A stretch of 64,000 nucleotides of DNA from Dipylidium caninum (Eukaryota > Platyhelminthes > Cestoda > Cyclophyllidea > Dipylidiidae): positions 1,984,001 through 2,048,000 of the forward strand of contig QEYB01001046.1 in NCBI GenBank assembly GCA_017562135.1. Direction: 5' to 3'. Made by a program: the position numbers and the translations under genes. How positions within the stretch are numbered: the first letter of the stretch is position 1; each line of letters begins with the position of its first letter. Shown here piece by piece: positions 27,001-36,520 of this stretch. A model generated the notes under the pieces. That model worked only from the letters and a program-made list of their open reading frames with translations, was not told the DNA's origin and did not search any database.

Positions 27001-30000
27001 TAATGTGGGACCGCTTGTCAACTCGGTGACTATTTGAATCACACGGGAGAGGTAGCCGATCTCATGTCCCGCCGGTGGGGTGCTGCCGAAATGGCGATGA
27101 AGGTAACGGAAGACCGAAATCTAGTGGGGGAATGTTAAGAAGTAGTAGTTTATCGAAATAACGACCAAAATTGGCCCTGCTGGAACGCCTACCTGGAGTC
27201 ACTTCAAGGCTCATCTCCCCCCACGTTCGGCATGCAGAGTCAATCATGTGTCACTTTGCCGAATCGGGTCCAAACTTCCCCAATTCCGGTCACCAGTCAC
27301 GCTCCGCTGTTTTGCTCTTAGCCAACTTTGCGACATTTCACCTGCAAATCCCTCATTGTTTCCCTCACTCAGTAAACCGTATTCATTCTTTATATTGTAT
27401 ATCCTAGGGAAAAAACTCGGCCTGCTACTTGGTGCATCACGACAAAATTCGTTGTGAAGGTCGAACTCAGCTCTACCTCACGCAACGTTGACTGATCGAG
27501 GGGAGGAGATACGGGCTTCCCCAAAGTCGTTTTATGGCTATCTTTTAGCCCAATCTCAGTTGACAAGTGGGAGGGAGCGAGAGAGATGCAGAAGAGAGTC
27601 TGAACTCAGTGTTGTGGCAGAGTTTGCCTCAAACTCAAAAACTTTTTTCTTCACTAAACAGTGTTCCGTCGCCATGATAGTTACCATTAAAAAAAAAACT
27701 CATTGTATTTTATCAGAAATAGGTGAAAATGTTGATGTTGTTGTGATTTTGCCTAAAAGTCACCCAAACTATTGCTCGTATACGGAAAGCACTTGAGCAC
27801 GAAAGTTGTTTTGTTTTATCGGCATGTTTGGGGCGAAGCCTATGAGTATGGAGCCGACGTGGATGGGTCTACTTTTAATGGTAGAAGAAGAATGCCTGTG
27901 ATGTCACATATGACCGGAAGAGATCTCAGAATATAAGGGAAATACTGGTCATGAAATCTCATCAAATAGGAGAAATTTCTCCTCCAAGACCTTCAATTCA
28001 ACGGAGGGACCATGGAACAATAAGCTGCGTAGGGTTAAAGTGCTCTCTCTCTCTTCTTTTACTCATATCTCGCGCATTCTGATTACTCTTTTAACCACAA
28101 ATAATGCGTTTTCGAAAGTGTTCTGCAGGCTGATTGAACATCCAGTGGCAGCCGAGAGTTCCACAGCCACACCTCGGCAGTCAAATCGGGAGGGTAAATA
28201 TGCGTAAAACAAGCGTTCCCCTCATACCACTAAGCCGAGGTATATTTCACGCTGTACGGCGGGGATAATCAGTCAGAAATAAACAAAGTTATTCAAAGCA
28301 TTGTCGCAGCTACACTTCACCCCCACCAGGTGTAAAATACGATTGTGAAGGAGCGGCTTCCTCTGCTTCCCTCCAACTAATCCAATTGCCAGCCTTTCCC
28401 GCAATCACTGGAGGCGTTTAGTTGCAGATTCCAGGAAATCAAATTATGCTCAGACAAACGGCAGACTATTCTCACTCTGTTGTTCATGTGCTGGGCACGT
28501 CTCCCTCTTCTTCCACGATTAGTCCGACAACTCTTGCGACGTTATCGCCCAGTACATGCAGGTTAGCATGTGGTCATAGACCGCCAATTCAAATAAATGC
28601 ACATTCGCACAATATCTTGCCCACTCTGCGCATTCCGCTCCTCCTCCGCGATGGCTACACACAGATCGACTGCGAACTGGCGCACTCACAGGTTATCGTT
28701 GAACTTCAAGGAAGTTCCTCGTTGAAGGACCGTCTGTGACCATCTGTGTTCACTGACTCGCTCACCGACATGCTACTTTGGCGTTCGCGGGCCAGAGCAC
28801 ATCTGGATGGTCATCACCTCAATTTTTTGCAGTTGGGATTCGCCTGATTATGGCATGTTTAGATGGGAAAGGCGAAAGGAAAATGAAGACCCCAGTCGAC
28901 ACGAATCTGCCTCGGTACCGTCCTAAGAAATCATTCGGCGGCAAGTTTTTGTTGAGGCTAAATTGTCTGACTGTAAATAAAGCCAACAATTTTGCCGATG
29001 TTTGCTTTGTGCCGGCTTAATTTCTCAACAGCACTCCATGGCGGCCAATTAAACGAAATGTCAAGGGAGATTGTTTGCCCTCCATCCACCAAGGAATATC
29101 AGTTAGGAAAGAAAACCGCACTTAACCCCCCTCCCCCCCCACACTGCTATTGTTGAAGTAGACGAAGGTGTCTGTCGACCCTGTGCTTGGAGGTCTTCTC
29201 TCGTCCAAAACCTGCAATGATTTAATTAAGGTTTCGACTTAGACCATATAACTAAAGCTGCGGAAGTATCAAATCCGCCTTCCTGGACTAAGTGATCGTC
29301 TCGCTGATCATCATACAAGCACCCGAAATGCTTTGTTTGGTTAGGGTTCGACCAACTCGGGTATGCAGTCCTTTCTGTTCTGTACTGTTGGTTTGAAATG
29401 ACCTCCATCTTCTACTCTTTTGGAGAATGTTGTAGACTCGTTAGTTAACAAAGGCGCTTTTGTGCTCAAAGTTATATAACGCGGAAGAGTGTTGTGCCTT
29501 GTGCGAAAGACAAATTCACTGTCATCTCGCTATTGGTGTTCCTTTATTTCCTCTAACCCCATTTTTAATCTTTCTTTCCCCCTCAAATATTGTTTCGATA
29601 TGATTTGGTCCAGGCTTTTCCGCTTCCTAACGTTCATCTCGGAGTTATCTGTGATGATGATGAGTGGGGACCAGATGTCATTTCTTGAGGTTAGCATCTA
29701 CTCAACATAATTCAAATGAGACTGTGCAAAGAAATAGGAACAATCAGCTTTTGAAGAGCTCACTTTGTGCTCTTCTCTTCTCACAAAACAACATAAAACC
29801 CACTAATACATGACCCATTCGTCTAAACAGTTGCGTTTGGGCATTCCAAGCAAAATAATGCTTTATTATCGTACCCTCTTTTTCCACGTCGTTCCCTTAC
29901 CAAGTGCTTTTTCCCCTTCTGGCATTTTGAAGCAGTTGCGGAGGAGTAGACGGTTCAGCAATTATACGGGCTGGATGATTTTTATGATGGTGGTGATGAT

Positions 30001-33000
30001 GATTTTATGATGGTGGTGATGATGATGACGATGATGATGACGATGATGATGACAAAATGGCGCGGTAGAGCAGAGGTAGTAAACTTATGTATGGTCGCAG
30101 AAGTCCCGCATACTGTAACTCTAATTATTTCATAAGGTGCTAAACATCCAGTCCTCTTCAAATCCATAACAGTTGCTGGGAGCTGGCAGCAAGTCACTTT
30201 GGCTGCGTTCCAGGTGCCGACATACGCATCTGCCGAGGACTTGCAGCGTGAAAGTGTCGAGCTCGTTTTTGGGGTCGTACTTCTCTCAACCACAGCATCG
30301 TTTCATTTGTTATTCTGCATTCAAAATTAAAAAGGCTGCTGAGAATCGGCGCAATTTCGGCAGTTAGTCACGAGACCATCATTTGCGGGGGTGATCCCTC
30401 CGACTTTTTTTTATGAAATCCGGAGGAAAGATGACAGTGTTTACGCTGTCTTCGAGGAGATTTCGTTTGCCGCTGTCACCGTAGCATTAGTTTGCGCGTC
30501 TCACTTCCTCACTTCCTTCCGGGTGGTGGGAAGAATCACTGGCTTAAAAAAAGAATAGACCACAAAAATGGCAAGTTGGGGAGACAGAGACGTGAGAACC
30601 ACACAGGCTGCCTAATATTTAGTGCGTCCGTCCTCCTTGAAGGCGAATTTGTAAGAAGAATAGCCTTCTGCGCAACGAATGTCACCTTGATTGTTATTAT
30701 GCGTTATCAACCTATTTGGAGGTTTCTTTTCCTCTTAAGTCTTCCTCAATCGCAACTGCTTTAGTATAGTGGCTGATCTGTAAAACCGGATTGTTTTCTG
30801 TCAATTGAGCATCTACACGACGCATAATGGGGCTGTAGAGCGTGCAATCTGGTTGGAGGAAGTTGAGTTTCTATTTTTGGCTCGTTTATCACCTCTACCG
30901 ATGTAGCGAAGTTAGGACTCTCGGCGTCCGTCCCCATAAAGTGAGACCATCCACAGATGTGTGAAGGATATTGTCTCACATAGGCTAGGGAAAGTGCCGA
31001 ATAAGGGTGTCAGATCATAGTCTTTTTGCTTAGAAGGCCTGTTCTCCTTTTCGTCTTCTCTCCTTCCACCATTAAGGTGACGCTGACCAGCGACTGTCGG
31101 GGCGAGGTAGAACTTTGGCTAACTTCACCAATGGGAACGAAGAGTAAGCTCTTAAGCAAGCGGCCTTTCGATTTGGACGTCGCGGGCTTCCACGCTTGGC
31201 CCTTCATGTCAGTCCACTTCTGGGGCGAGATGGCCAACGGCACATGGACTCTCACTGTACACTCGGGCAACGCTGTCGGTGAGTCGGCCACCGCCACCCT
31301 TTTCCCGTGTCGGCTGACCCTTTAATTAGAAGTTTCATTCCCTACATTTGCAAATAGAGGGCTATTGGAGCTTGGCTTTCAACTGCAAACTCATCTCACT
31401 TACTGCACACTCCTCCACGCTAAAATTGCCCAAGATTTGTGTAGTGGAGTATACTCTCACCGTTTATAACCGCATACCAATTCCTTCCCTTTCTTCTGAA
31501 TTTGAAGTCTTGCAAAATTCGTACCTTGAAAATCACTTGCACTCAGATGTGGATTTTAATGGCGAATTCCCCCGTGACATACTCCTTTTTCGCTAGGATA
31601 TGCTATAGGCAAAGCGAACGTGGAGACCTAGTCGCAGTTTCGTGCCCTCCTGTGTGAAGAGTGTTTCATGAAAGATTACTGAGTGTAATTTGGCCAAATG
31701 GCATTTCAATAACTGGCTGAGGACCTCTTAGTTCCCTCCCAATTAGTCTACTCTGTGTCTGCAATATTTAACCTCACCTTTCTATACACTTCTGGCTTCT
31801 TCGTTTACACCATCCAAGTGGTCTACTTGGGTAAAAATGTCGCTAAAAGTCATACACGTAAACTGAAATAAAACTCCTCTTCTTAATTTAATGCATAAAC
31901 TTTGGTGTATAGCACTGCGGTGTGGGCTTCTGGCGAGGAGTTTCACTGGTGGTGGATTCAGCTGATATCCAACTATTCTCGCAACTTCGTCCAACTACAT
32001 TCACTTGCTTCACGCCTCAAAGGGCCGGGATTACCAATTTTGTTCTTTTTTCGGTTACTGAGGAAGTTGTAGCGCTCTTTAATAATTTAACAGTTAAGCA
32101 AATAGTGTAATAGGCAGATTTTATTGAGGAAATAGCAATAATAATTTGTAGTTATTTCCCCTGTATTAACTGACCCGCCCACATCACTACGTGGGTTAAT
32201 TATTTAAACAATTCGCCTCTTTCACAAAATGCGAGGAGTCTTTTCCGTACTCCGTGCTTAAGTTTGAAGACACGGCAAAAATCGTGGCCTAAATGCACAT
32301 ATGTTGGAATGCCATTTATTTGGACTTGCAGAGGTAGCAAATCAACAGAATATTTGAAAGTCGAATTTTAGCAGCGCCGATTTAATGTTAACTCGGGAGG
32401 ATGCAAGCGGGGGAATCCAGCAGATTAATGTAGGTGCGACACCCGACTACCTTCTTCTCAATCAACTGTACCGACTCCCTCCTGACGGTGGGCAAGATAT
32501 GAGTGCTTCCTTTGGACCACTTTGAAAAAGCAAAACAGATGATCATGTCGACCCTTCGAGTTCACACTCAAATCGGCAGATATCCGGAAAGTAAACCACG
32601 ACAGTGACTTACGTCCTCCTTTTTAATCAGCGATTGCATATTTGAAGTCCTTTTTGTCTTCTTCGAGTCTAAAAAATGTCAAGTTTACCCTCAACCATTC
32701 GCCTATTTCCGACGCTTGAAATTAACTAACATAGCAATCTGAAATCATCGAAGAGTCCGAGAGAGACCTCTCGACTCCCTTTGATTCAAATAATTTTGTG
32801 GGTTACCGTTCTTTCGTTTACTTAGACGTGATGTGACTGTTGTTTATCAGCAAATAAGTGAAACAGCTACCGATTTGCCGGTATTTTCTTCGAAAATACC
32901 CAGTTACGTCTTCCTCCCTTTACCCGCCTCCTCAAAACATTAGAGCTTTGACTCGTCCACCTCACTTCTTCCGTCCCTCCGAAACCGCCTGCGAAAGGGG

Positions 33001-34678
33001 CCGCAGCGGTGGCGCCGGCATCCCATCAACCTGTCAGCACTTAACCACCCACAGTCCACGTCAAAAAAAGGTTTAAAGCCTGGCGTGCCTACAGGGGGGT
33101 TCGACAGCACACGCGCTCGGAAAGTAAAATATGGGTGCACATTTTTGTCGGATAAATTTGCTGTTACTCGCGCCCCACCGAATGAAATTTAAGGGCGCTT
33201 GCGATTGAAATGTCGCGCACCCAAACTCATTCCTTGAATTGTGTTACGAGATAGGACTAGTTTTCCTTCAAAAAATGCGGTTATTTCCGTTTCCGCAGGA
33301 TCGTAAGAGCACAGGAATAGCTTTGGGGCAATTCGGGAGTTGCTTTCTTAGGGGGCCTTTCGGGGAGGTCAGATCGAGTAGGACTCCACGATAATGGTAT
33401 CTGGACGTGAAAGCTCATATCTTCCTTCTACCAACAACACAAGGCTTTCCAATTTTGGAGCACATTTAATTTGGCCTTGGGGAACAGGGAAGGAATAGGA
33501 GTTTTCAGTGAATACCTGATTTCGCCGATAGCACAGGAGTAAGTAACTCTCCAAAAGACGTTCGTTGTTAAGATCGTAGGGAACTCAAATATTCTGCAGT
33601 ATTTGTAGAATATTACATAAGCTTGAAGTGAAAACACTCTTCAAATTGGTTGTGCAAAAACTAGGAAAGTGGCACGAAAGGTTGTCGTCAAGTTTGAAAT
33701 AATTCAACACCATATTTACTAGAACCTCATATTCTAAAGCCAGTGGATAAGATCTTTCGACTTGCTGAGTTTTAGAATCTTAATATTCGTCCTTAACAGT
33801 TCACGACGGCTGTTTGCTACGGTTTGGTCTTGGCATTCGTTCAGTTAAAGTCTCATACTCCTCCAATCATAGCCATACAAGGCAGAAAGTTTATTGTACC
33901 GGTACTGGACACCTCATTTGTTTGTGCTTAAGTCAACGTTTGCAGTGGTAAAATTATCTTCAACTTGCAGTCTCCCTTATCGGGTGGAGTCTCAGTCTGT
34001 ACGGCGTCAATACGAAGCCACCTCATCACCCTTCTCGGCAAACAGCCTCTCTCCCCCACACGCGGCCCTCTGGAGCGCCAAATCCACCCCCTCGCCTCCA
34101 TGTTAGGCGAAAAAGATCCAGCCTTACCTTCGCCTTCCCCACCGCCAATACGGTTTGGCCCCAAAGGATCCCCCAATTTATCACCAGAAGCCTACGCGGT
34201 AGAACTTGAGGGAAAACCTCTGCCGCTTCCTCCACCCCCTTTTCCATTGCCTTTTGGTTCCGATTTTCTCGACATCTGGGGTGACCACACCGTAGACCTT
34301 ACTTCAGCAGGAGAAGGAGTGATTGGTGGTGGTGCTACCCCATACAGAGGCAATGGGCGGTGGTACGATAATGGCCACAATGTATATCAGATCCCATTGT
34401 CTAGACCAGGCACTGGGATGAATCCTGGCTCAAAACAGGCCTATCACAGCGCCTATCCTGGAGGTTATGGACTGGAACGGTTGAATTCACCACGTAAATC
34501 AGACGGTGGTGGAAATATTGGCGGTGGATGGCAACGTATTGAACTTACTCGACAGTCGGCAGTGAAATCGGTCAAATCATCGGCGGGTTGGTGGTTGAGA
34601 GAGGAAGGCAAAGGTTTAACTACGGTGGCATCATTGATTTTAACTATTTTTTATATTTTACTTTGTCTTTTTGTCTGA
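2971..34678 (+). CDS. Furin-class proprotein convertase gene (partial at 5' end), nine segments plus a possible split of the last
   Basis: This encodes a calcium-dependent serine endoprotease of the kexin/furin family (peptidase S8B), which cleaves secretory proproteins after paired basic residues in the Golgi, at the cell surface or after secretion. Segments are 2971-3072, 5499-5633, 9338-9420, 12774-13038, 15567-15779, 21008-21228, 23443-23665, 31077-31278 and 33971-34209, or 33971-34198 plus 34308-34678. All junctions agree in phase. The visible protein runs from the prodomain end (RVKR) through the catalytic domain (Asp at 5589, His at 12778, oxyanion Asn at 15609, Ser at 21056) and the P domain. 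The oxyanion residue is Asn, not Asp, which excludes PC2 and points to the furin/PC1/PC5/PACE4 side. No Cys-rich domain is visible after the P domain. The visible part is about 560 residues unspliced or 680 spliced. The N-terminus is missing. Family assignment is very secure; the exact orthologue is not. Confidence 0.95.
3117..3182 (-). repeat. C-rich tract, G-quadruplex-like on the - strand
   Basis: At least five runs of four to eight C lie within about 65 bases, just inside the intron after the first visible convertase exon. The complementary strand therefore has repeated G-runs able in principle to fold as a quadruplex. Function unknown. Confidence 0.6.
4522..4551. repeat. (TCC)n microsatellite
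   Basis: About ten tandem TCC/CTC units in an intron. In one frame they read as poly-Leu and in another as poly-Ser, which creates spurious open frames on the + strand. Confidence 0.9.
5499..5633 (+). CDS. Convertase exon: start of catalytic domain with catalytic Asp
   Basis: The 45 codons begin [12 protein letters not shown] and contain [17 protein letters not shown], the catalytic-Asp block of furin-type subtilases. The catalytic Asp codon is at 5589-5591 and the adjacent Asp at 5592-5594. The acceptor is CTTTTCCGTCAAG ending at 5498 and the donor is GTGAGT at 5634. Phase is 0 at both ends. The open frame extends upstream of the acceptor to 5448, but those residues do not match the family, so I trim to the splice site. 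Confidence 0.95.
5634..9337 (+). other. Convertase intron, no exon seen
   Basis: The flanking exons join in phase (LKPNY to DKRASFDVN). C-runs occur near 6685-6713 and 9202-9230, and a short CCCA/CTCA-type repeat at about 9241-9267. No gene or recognisable mobile element was seen. Confidence 0.75.
9338..9420 (+). CDS. Convertase exon: SFDVN block
   Basis: This 83-base exon encodes [17 protein letters not shown] and then about ten residues up to a split Asn codon. It corresponds to the family segment with Ser-Phe-Asp-Val-Asn and acidic residues that precedes the catalytic His. The acceptor is TTTTTATAG ending at 9337 and the donor is GTCAGT at 9421, weaker than usual. It ends in phase 2 (AA), completed by the C at 12774, giving Asn-Arg-His as the family requires. 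Confidence 0.93.
9421..12773 (+). other. Convertase intron, no exon seen
   Basis: Phase 2 intron. A C-rich run lies at 11693-11712. Many short chance open frames occur on both strands. No further feature was seen. Confidence 0.75.
12774..13038 (+). CDS. Convertase exon: catalytic His and [10 protein letters not shown] block
   Basis: The exon encodes [11 protein letters not shown] (catalytic His codon 12778-12780), then [18 protein letters not shown], then [18 protein letters not shown], all hallmark S8B stretches. The acceptor is TTTTCCTTTCAG ending at 12773 and the donor is GTTCGT at 13039. It ends in phase 0 with Leu-Lys, just before the GRGGLGS of the next exon. Codon use is GC-rich at third positions. 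Open reading past 13038 (to 13173) is intron. Confidence 0.96.
13039..15566 (+). other. Convertase intron with a G-rich tract
   Basis: Phase 0 intron. The notable content is the G-rich tract at 14150-14180. Open frames here show no family similarity. Confidence 0.75.
14150..14180 (+). repeat. G-quadruplex-like tract on the coding strand
   Basis: Five G-runs of 4 to 8 bases are separated by single T or A bases. On the sense strand of an intron, this tract could fold in the pre-mRNA as well as in DNA. It fits the standard four-run quadruplex pattern with one-base loops. Effect unknown. Confidence 0.75.
15567..15779 (+). CDS. Convertase exon: oxyanion Asn block
   Basis: The 71 codons start [17 protein letters not shown], with the oxyanion-hole Asn at 15609-15611. 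They continue with [19 protein letters not shown] and [16 protein letters not shown], typical furin-family sequence with the conserved Cys pattern. PC2 has Asp at the oxyanion position, so this is not PC2. The acceptor is GTTTCCGCAG ending at 15566 and the donor is GTGAGT at 15780. Phase 0 at both ends. Confidence 0.96.
15780..21007 (+). other. Convertase intron, 5.2 kb
   Basis: The flanking exons join in phase (GEKGV to VTTDL). It holds a local GC-rich patch at about 20120-20310, and a C-run near 20839. A 130-codon open frame on the - strand (18254-18646) overlaps two other open frames and matches nothing I know. No transposon was recognised. Confidence 0.75.
21008..21228 (+). CDS. Convertase exon: catalytic Ser block
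   Basis: The exon encodes VTTDL, then [20 protein letters not shown] with the catalytic Ser at 21056-21058, then [16 protein letters not shown] and [12 protein letters not shown] at the end of the catalytic domain. The acceptor ends at AG 21006-21007 and the donor is GTAGGT at 21229. It ends in phase 2 (GG), completed by T at 23443 to give Gly-Tyr-Gly. Strongly GC-rich third positions. Confidence 0.96.
21229..23442 (+). other. Convertase intron with C-runs
   Basis: Phase 2 intron. Directly after the donor is a run of about ten C (21241-21250), and at 22941-22968 a dense set of C-runs whose complement is quadruplex-like. A 150-codon frame running from inside the previous exon (21165-21617) is in the wrong frame and is rejected. 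Confidence 0.75.
22941..22968 (-). repeat. C-rich tract, G-quadruplex-like on the - strand
   Basis: Runs of 5, 4, 10 and 4 C are separated by one to three bases. The complement fits a four-run quadruplex pattern. Confidence 0.65.
23443..23665 (+). CDS. Convertase exon: catalytic/P-domain junction
   Basis: The exon encodes [20 protein letters not shown], the family signature at the end of the catalytic domain and start of the P domain. A divergent loop rich in His, Arg and Leu follows, and it ends with [10 protein letters not shown], the counterpart of the Leu-Glu-His strand of the P domain. The acceptor is CTTTTATAACCTCAG ending at 23442 and the donor is GTGAGC at 23666. It ends in phase 0. 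Confidence 0.95.
23666..31076 (+). other. Convertase intron, 7.4 kb, largest in the gene
   Basis: The flanking exons join in phase (LEHVQAK to VTLTSDC). It holds a GAT-type repeat cluster at 29980-30053 and C-runs near 26271-26279 and 29128-29141. Two proline-rich or mixed open frames on the + strand (24684-24932, 28422-28739) lack family similarity and codon bias support. Confidence 0.75.
29980..30053. repeat. GAT/GGT trinucleotide repeat with an internal duplication
   Basis: A block TTTTATGATGGTGGTGATGA is present twice about 21 bases apart, followed by GATGATGAC units. This looks like slippage followed by a short tandem duplication in an intron. Confidence 0.85.
31077..31278 (+). CDS. Convertase exon: P-domain core
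   Basis: The exon encodes [20 protein letters not shown], then a [12 protein letters not shown] stretch, [13 protein letters not shown] and [14 protein letters not shown]. These match P-domain strands of furin-type convertases, including the Ser-Pro-x-Gly-Thr and Gly-x-Trp-x-Leu landmarks. The position usually occupied by Arg-Gly-Asp in mammalian family members reads Arg-Gly-Glu. The acceptor is CCATTAAG ending at 31076, rather weak in its last bases but preceded by a pyrimidine tract. The donor is GTGAGT at 31279. It ends in phase 1 (G). The open frame continues into the intron to 31325, which is not used. Confidence 0.94.
31279..33970 (+). other. Convertase intron, no exon seen
   Basis: I searched here for the last P-domain strands. 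Several acceptors (for example at 31358, 32629 and 33799) fit phase 1 but give protein unlike the family, whereas 33971 fits exactly. No other feature was seen. Confidence 0.7.
33971..34209 (+). CDS. Convertase terminal exon, P-domain frame (short form)
   Basis: Joined in phase 1 to the previous exon, this reads [16 protein letters not shown], the final P-domain strand (family pattern Leu-x-x-Trp-x-Leu-x-Leu-Tyr-Gly). A Pro/His/Arg-rich tail with a VRRKRSS stretch follows, then a stop at 34207-34209. The acceptor is TCTTCAACTTGCAG ending at 33970. The Arg-Arg-Lys-Arg motif could be a convertase site, which would release the tail. If no further splicing occurs the product is soluble, with no anchor. 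The P-domain frame is certain up to about 34020; where it leaves this frame is not. Confidence 0.8.
34199..34307 (+). other. Candidate 109-base intron in the convertase terminal exon
   Basis: GT at 34199 and AG at 34306-34307 bracket a stretch containing a strong pyrimidine tract (about 34222-34270). Removal changes the frame from one stopping at 34209 to one ending at 34678 in a hydrophobic tail. The donor is mediocre. Proline-rich translation of this region in the open frame may just reflect the pyrimidine tract. Confidence 0.45.
34308..34678 (+). CDS. Convertase C-terminal segment with hydrophobic end (long form)
   Basis: An open frame one base off the P-domain frame ends at 34678. It is Gly/Tyr/Asn-rich and finishes with KSVKSSAG, then WWLREEGKG, then [20 protein letters not shown] and a stop. 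The hydrophobic end has no cytoplasmic tail. Small residues (SSAG, 34577-34588) lie nine residues before it, which is the layout of a GPI-attachment signal; a tail-less membrane anchor is the alternative. A candidate intron 34199-34307 (donor GTAGAA, acceptor after a long pyrimidine tract, TTACTTCAG) puts this segment in phase with the P-domain exon. The same frame is open upstream to 33965, so a frameshift or a different splice pair between 34020 and 34300 is also possible. Confidence 0.6.
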
Positions 34679-36520
34679 GAAGATTGGATTCCCCTGTACA
34701 CCGTAGGGACTTGCTGTGTTGCAACGACATTGCCACAGTCGCCACTAGTATTCTCGAAAATTGATTAACCAGCAGCTATATGTACATTTCAACTGCTTCA
34801 TGTGGTGTTGTCAAATGCTTCCACTTCTCCCTTCCTCCTTCTCCTCCCTTCCATCTCCCCCGCCCCCCTTTTCTCTTGTGTTTTCCGCCTTCTCCTTCAT
34901 CTTCTTCCCATTCCGATTCAAAGCGTGTTTGTGAACGCTACACGAGCCGCACAATTTCTCGCCTACCTTTGCAAAGTGGTTTTGGTGCTATAGGCGGAAT
35001 ACCTTGGGCTCTCTACGCCCGACCGCATTTCAGTATGCCCCCTACCTACCTCATTCCACAGCCGGCAATAAATGACCTATTTTTGCTGCAACCTTATTCT
35101 CTTTTATTTTTAAACTCCCAGGAATGGTATATTTTCTTATAATGGGTATGGCACCGAATATTAGAATATATTTTACCAAACAAGTAGGACCTAAATAGCG
35201 CGATGTGCCCTGTTTGCAGGATTATATTCGAAGAAGCCTATTTGTTGAGTGCAATAAATATCATGTTAGGGTGTTTCAGTAGTTTTGTAAACTTATCCAT
35301 TCAAAACTTTAAGAAAACTAGAGTTCCTCCTGTTTCTTACACGGAATTAACTGATGAAATCAAGATTCCTTGATTTGATCGGTTTCGCCGTAAACTGCCG
35401 CTGATGAAGTGTTTGCAAAAGTGTATGGTGAGTGGGCTTGTGGCCATCCGGGTAACCAAGACGCTCGACATTTCATTTTCACCGGAACCGCGCTAGTTCA
35501 TTGCTATATTTAATAGGTATTTCATTATTCCCCATTGGAATAAGTCTACGTTGCGTGGTTGGCCTTAAGGCTGATTTTGCAAGCACTTTGACTCTGTATA
35601 CTAAGATGAAATTTCCACTGCGTATTACTGGAACAGTGGAGGTGTCACGATGGCGCCAGGCAGGGGCAGATTCGGTCGAGATTGTAAAATAAAAAGTTGG
35701 GAAAGATTAAGATGCGCTACCGATGCTTGACGGGGAGTGAGTCAGATTTGGTTAAAATTTTTAGGCTATTAAATTTCAATTTCAGGTAGCTATTCGGTTA
35801 GAACAATATAAGTTTCAAATAGTTTCATGAATTCTCAGACTAAGCGCTACCCAACAGGTTTTACAAATATCGGCGGCTGAGGTTAAACCATATCCCTAAA
35901 CCGCAGTTAGACTAGACTCAATACGTTGGAGAATGCGAATCCAACAGTGATTGCAGTCTCCGATAAAAGCAGCCGACGTGGTATTCATCAGATTTAATAA
36001 CTCAAGCAATATGTGATGGTGCTACACGTAAAGCTTAACCTTCACTTTAGTAGGTGAGCCAGAACAGAACGCCAGTAAATCAGCGATGTTAGCGCCGACG
36101 GAAAAATTAGTAAAGCTAAAAGATATAGTGAAAGATTTTATAAACGCCAGGATGACACAACTATAACAAAATATCTTTGCTAACCATATGTTAAATTCGT
36201 AAAAATACCCTAATATTATAAATTAGGGACAGATTTTCTTATTATCATATATATGTTGTGTGATACGGCAGTCTGCAGTATTATTGTTTTCAAAAAAACA
36301 AAATTTGCTACAGAGTTTTATGACCTATAAAAGTTATCTCACGAATATGCATTTATCATTTTATCGTTGAGACGTTTAAATGTATTGAGGGAACATAGCC
36401 CCAAATTTACCCGCGATACAGAAGCGCTTCGATGCTTCTGATAAAGAATAATTTGCCTCGGAAATTCTCGCGTTACTACTTCCTATAATCCTAACCATTC
36501 TCCACCCCAAAATATCTTTG
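34679..36520. other. Space between the two genes: convertase 3' UTR and upstream region of the coiled-coil gene
   Basis: It begins with the likely 3' untranslated region of the convertase gene, pyrimidine-rich at 34825-34920. Two AATAAA signals follow (35067 and 35253). From about 35.9 kb the sequence turns AT-rich and presumably holds the promoter of the next gene; no clear TATA or initiator could be chosen. A 120-codon open frame at 34780-35142 is pyrimidine-tract translation and is not called. Confidence 0.6.
35067..35072 (+). terminator. Polyadenylation signal candidate, convertase gene
   Basis: AATAAA about 390 bases downstream of the stop at 34678. A second AATAAA lies at 35253-35258. 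Either could serve the convertase transcript. Confidence 0.5.

Noticed and set aside
28422..28739. 105-codon open frame on the + strand in the same intron
   Set aside because: No family similarity, and composition like the surrounding intron.
31348..31596. Candidate convertase exon directly after a phase 1 acceptor at 31358
   Set aside because: The phase fits, but the protein lacks the Trp-x-Leu-x-Leu-Tyr-Gly ending that the exon at 33971 supplies exactly.
33800..33960. Alternative phase 1 exon reading into [12 protein letters not shown]
   Set aside because: It has a faint resemblance to the last P-domain strand, but the exon at 33971 matches much better with a stronger acceptor.
34780..35142. 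120-codon Pro/Ser-rich open frame after the convertase stop
   Set aside because: It is mostly the translation of a pyrimidine tract, sits between the stop and an AATAAA, and fits a 3' untranslated region better.
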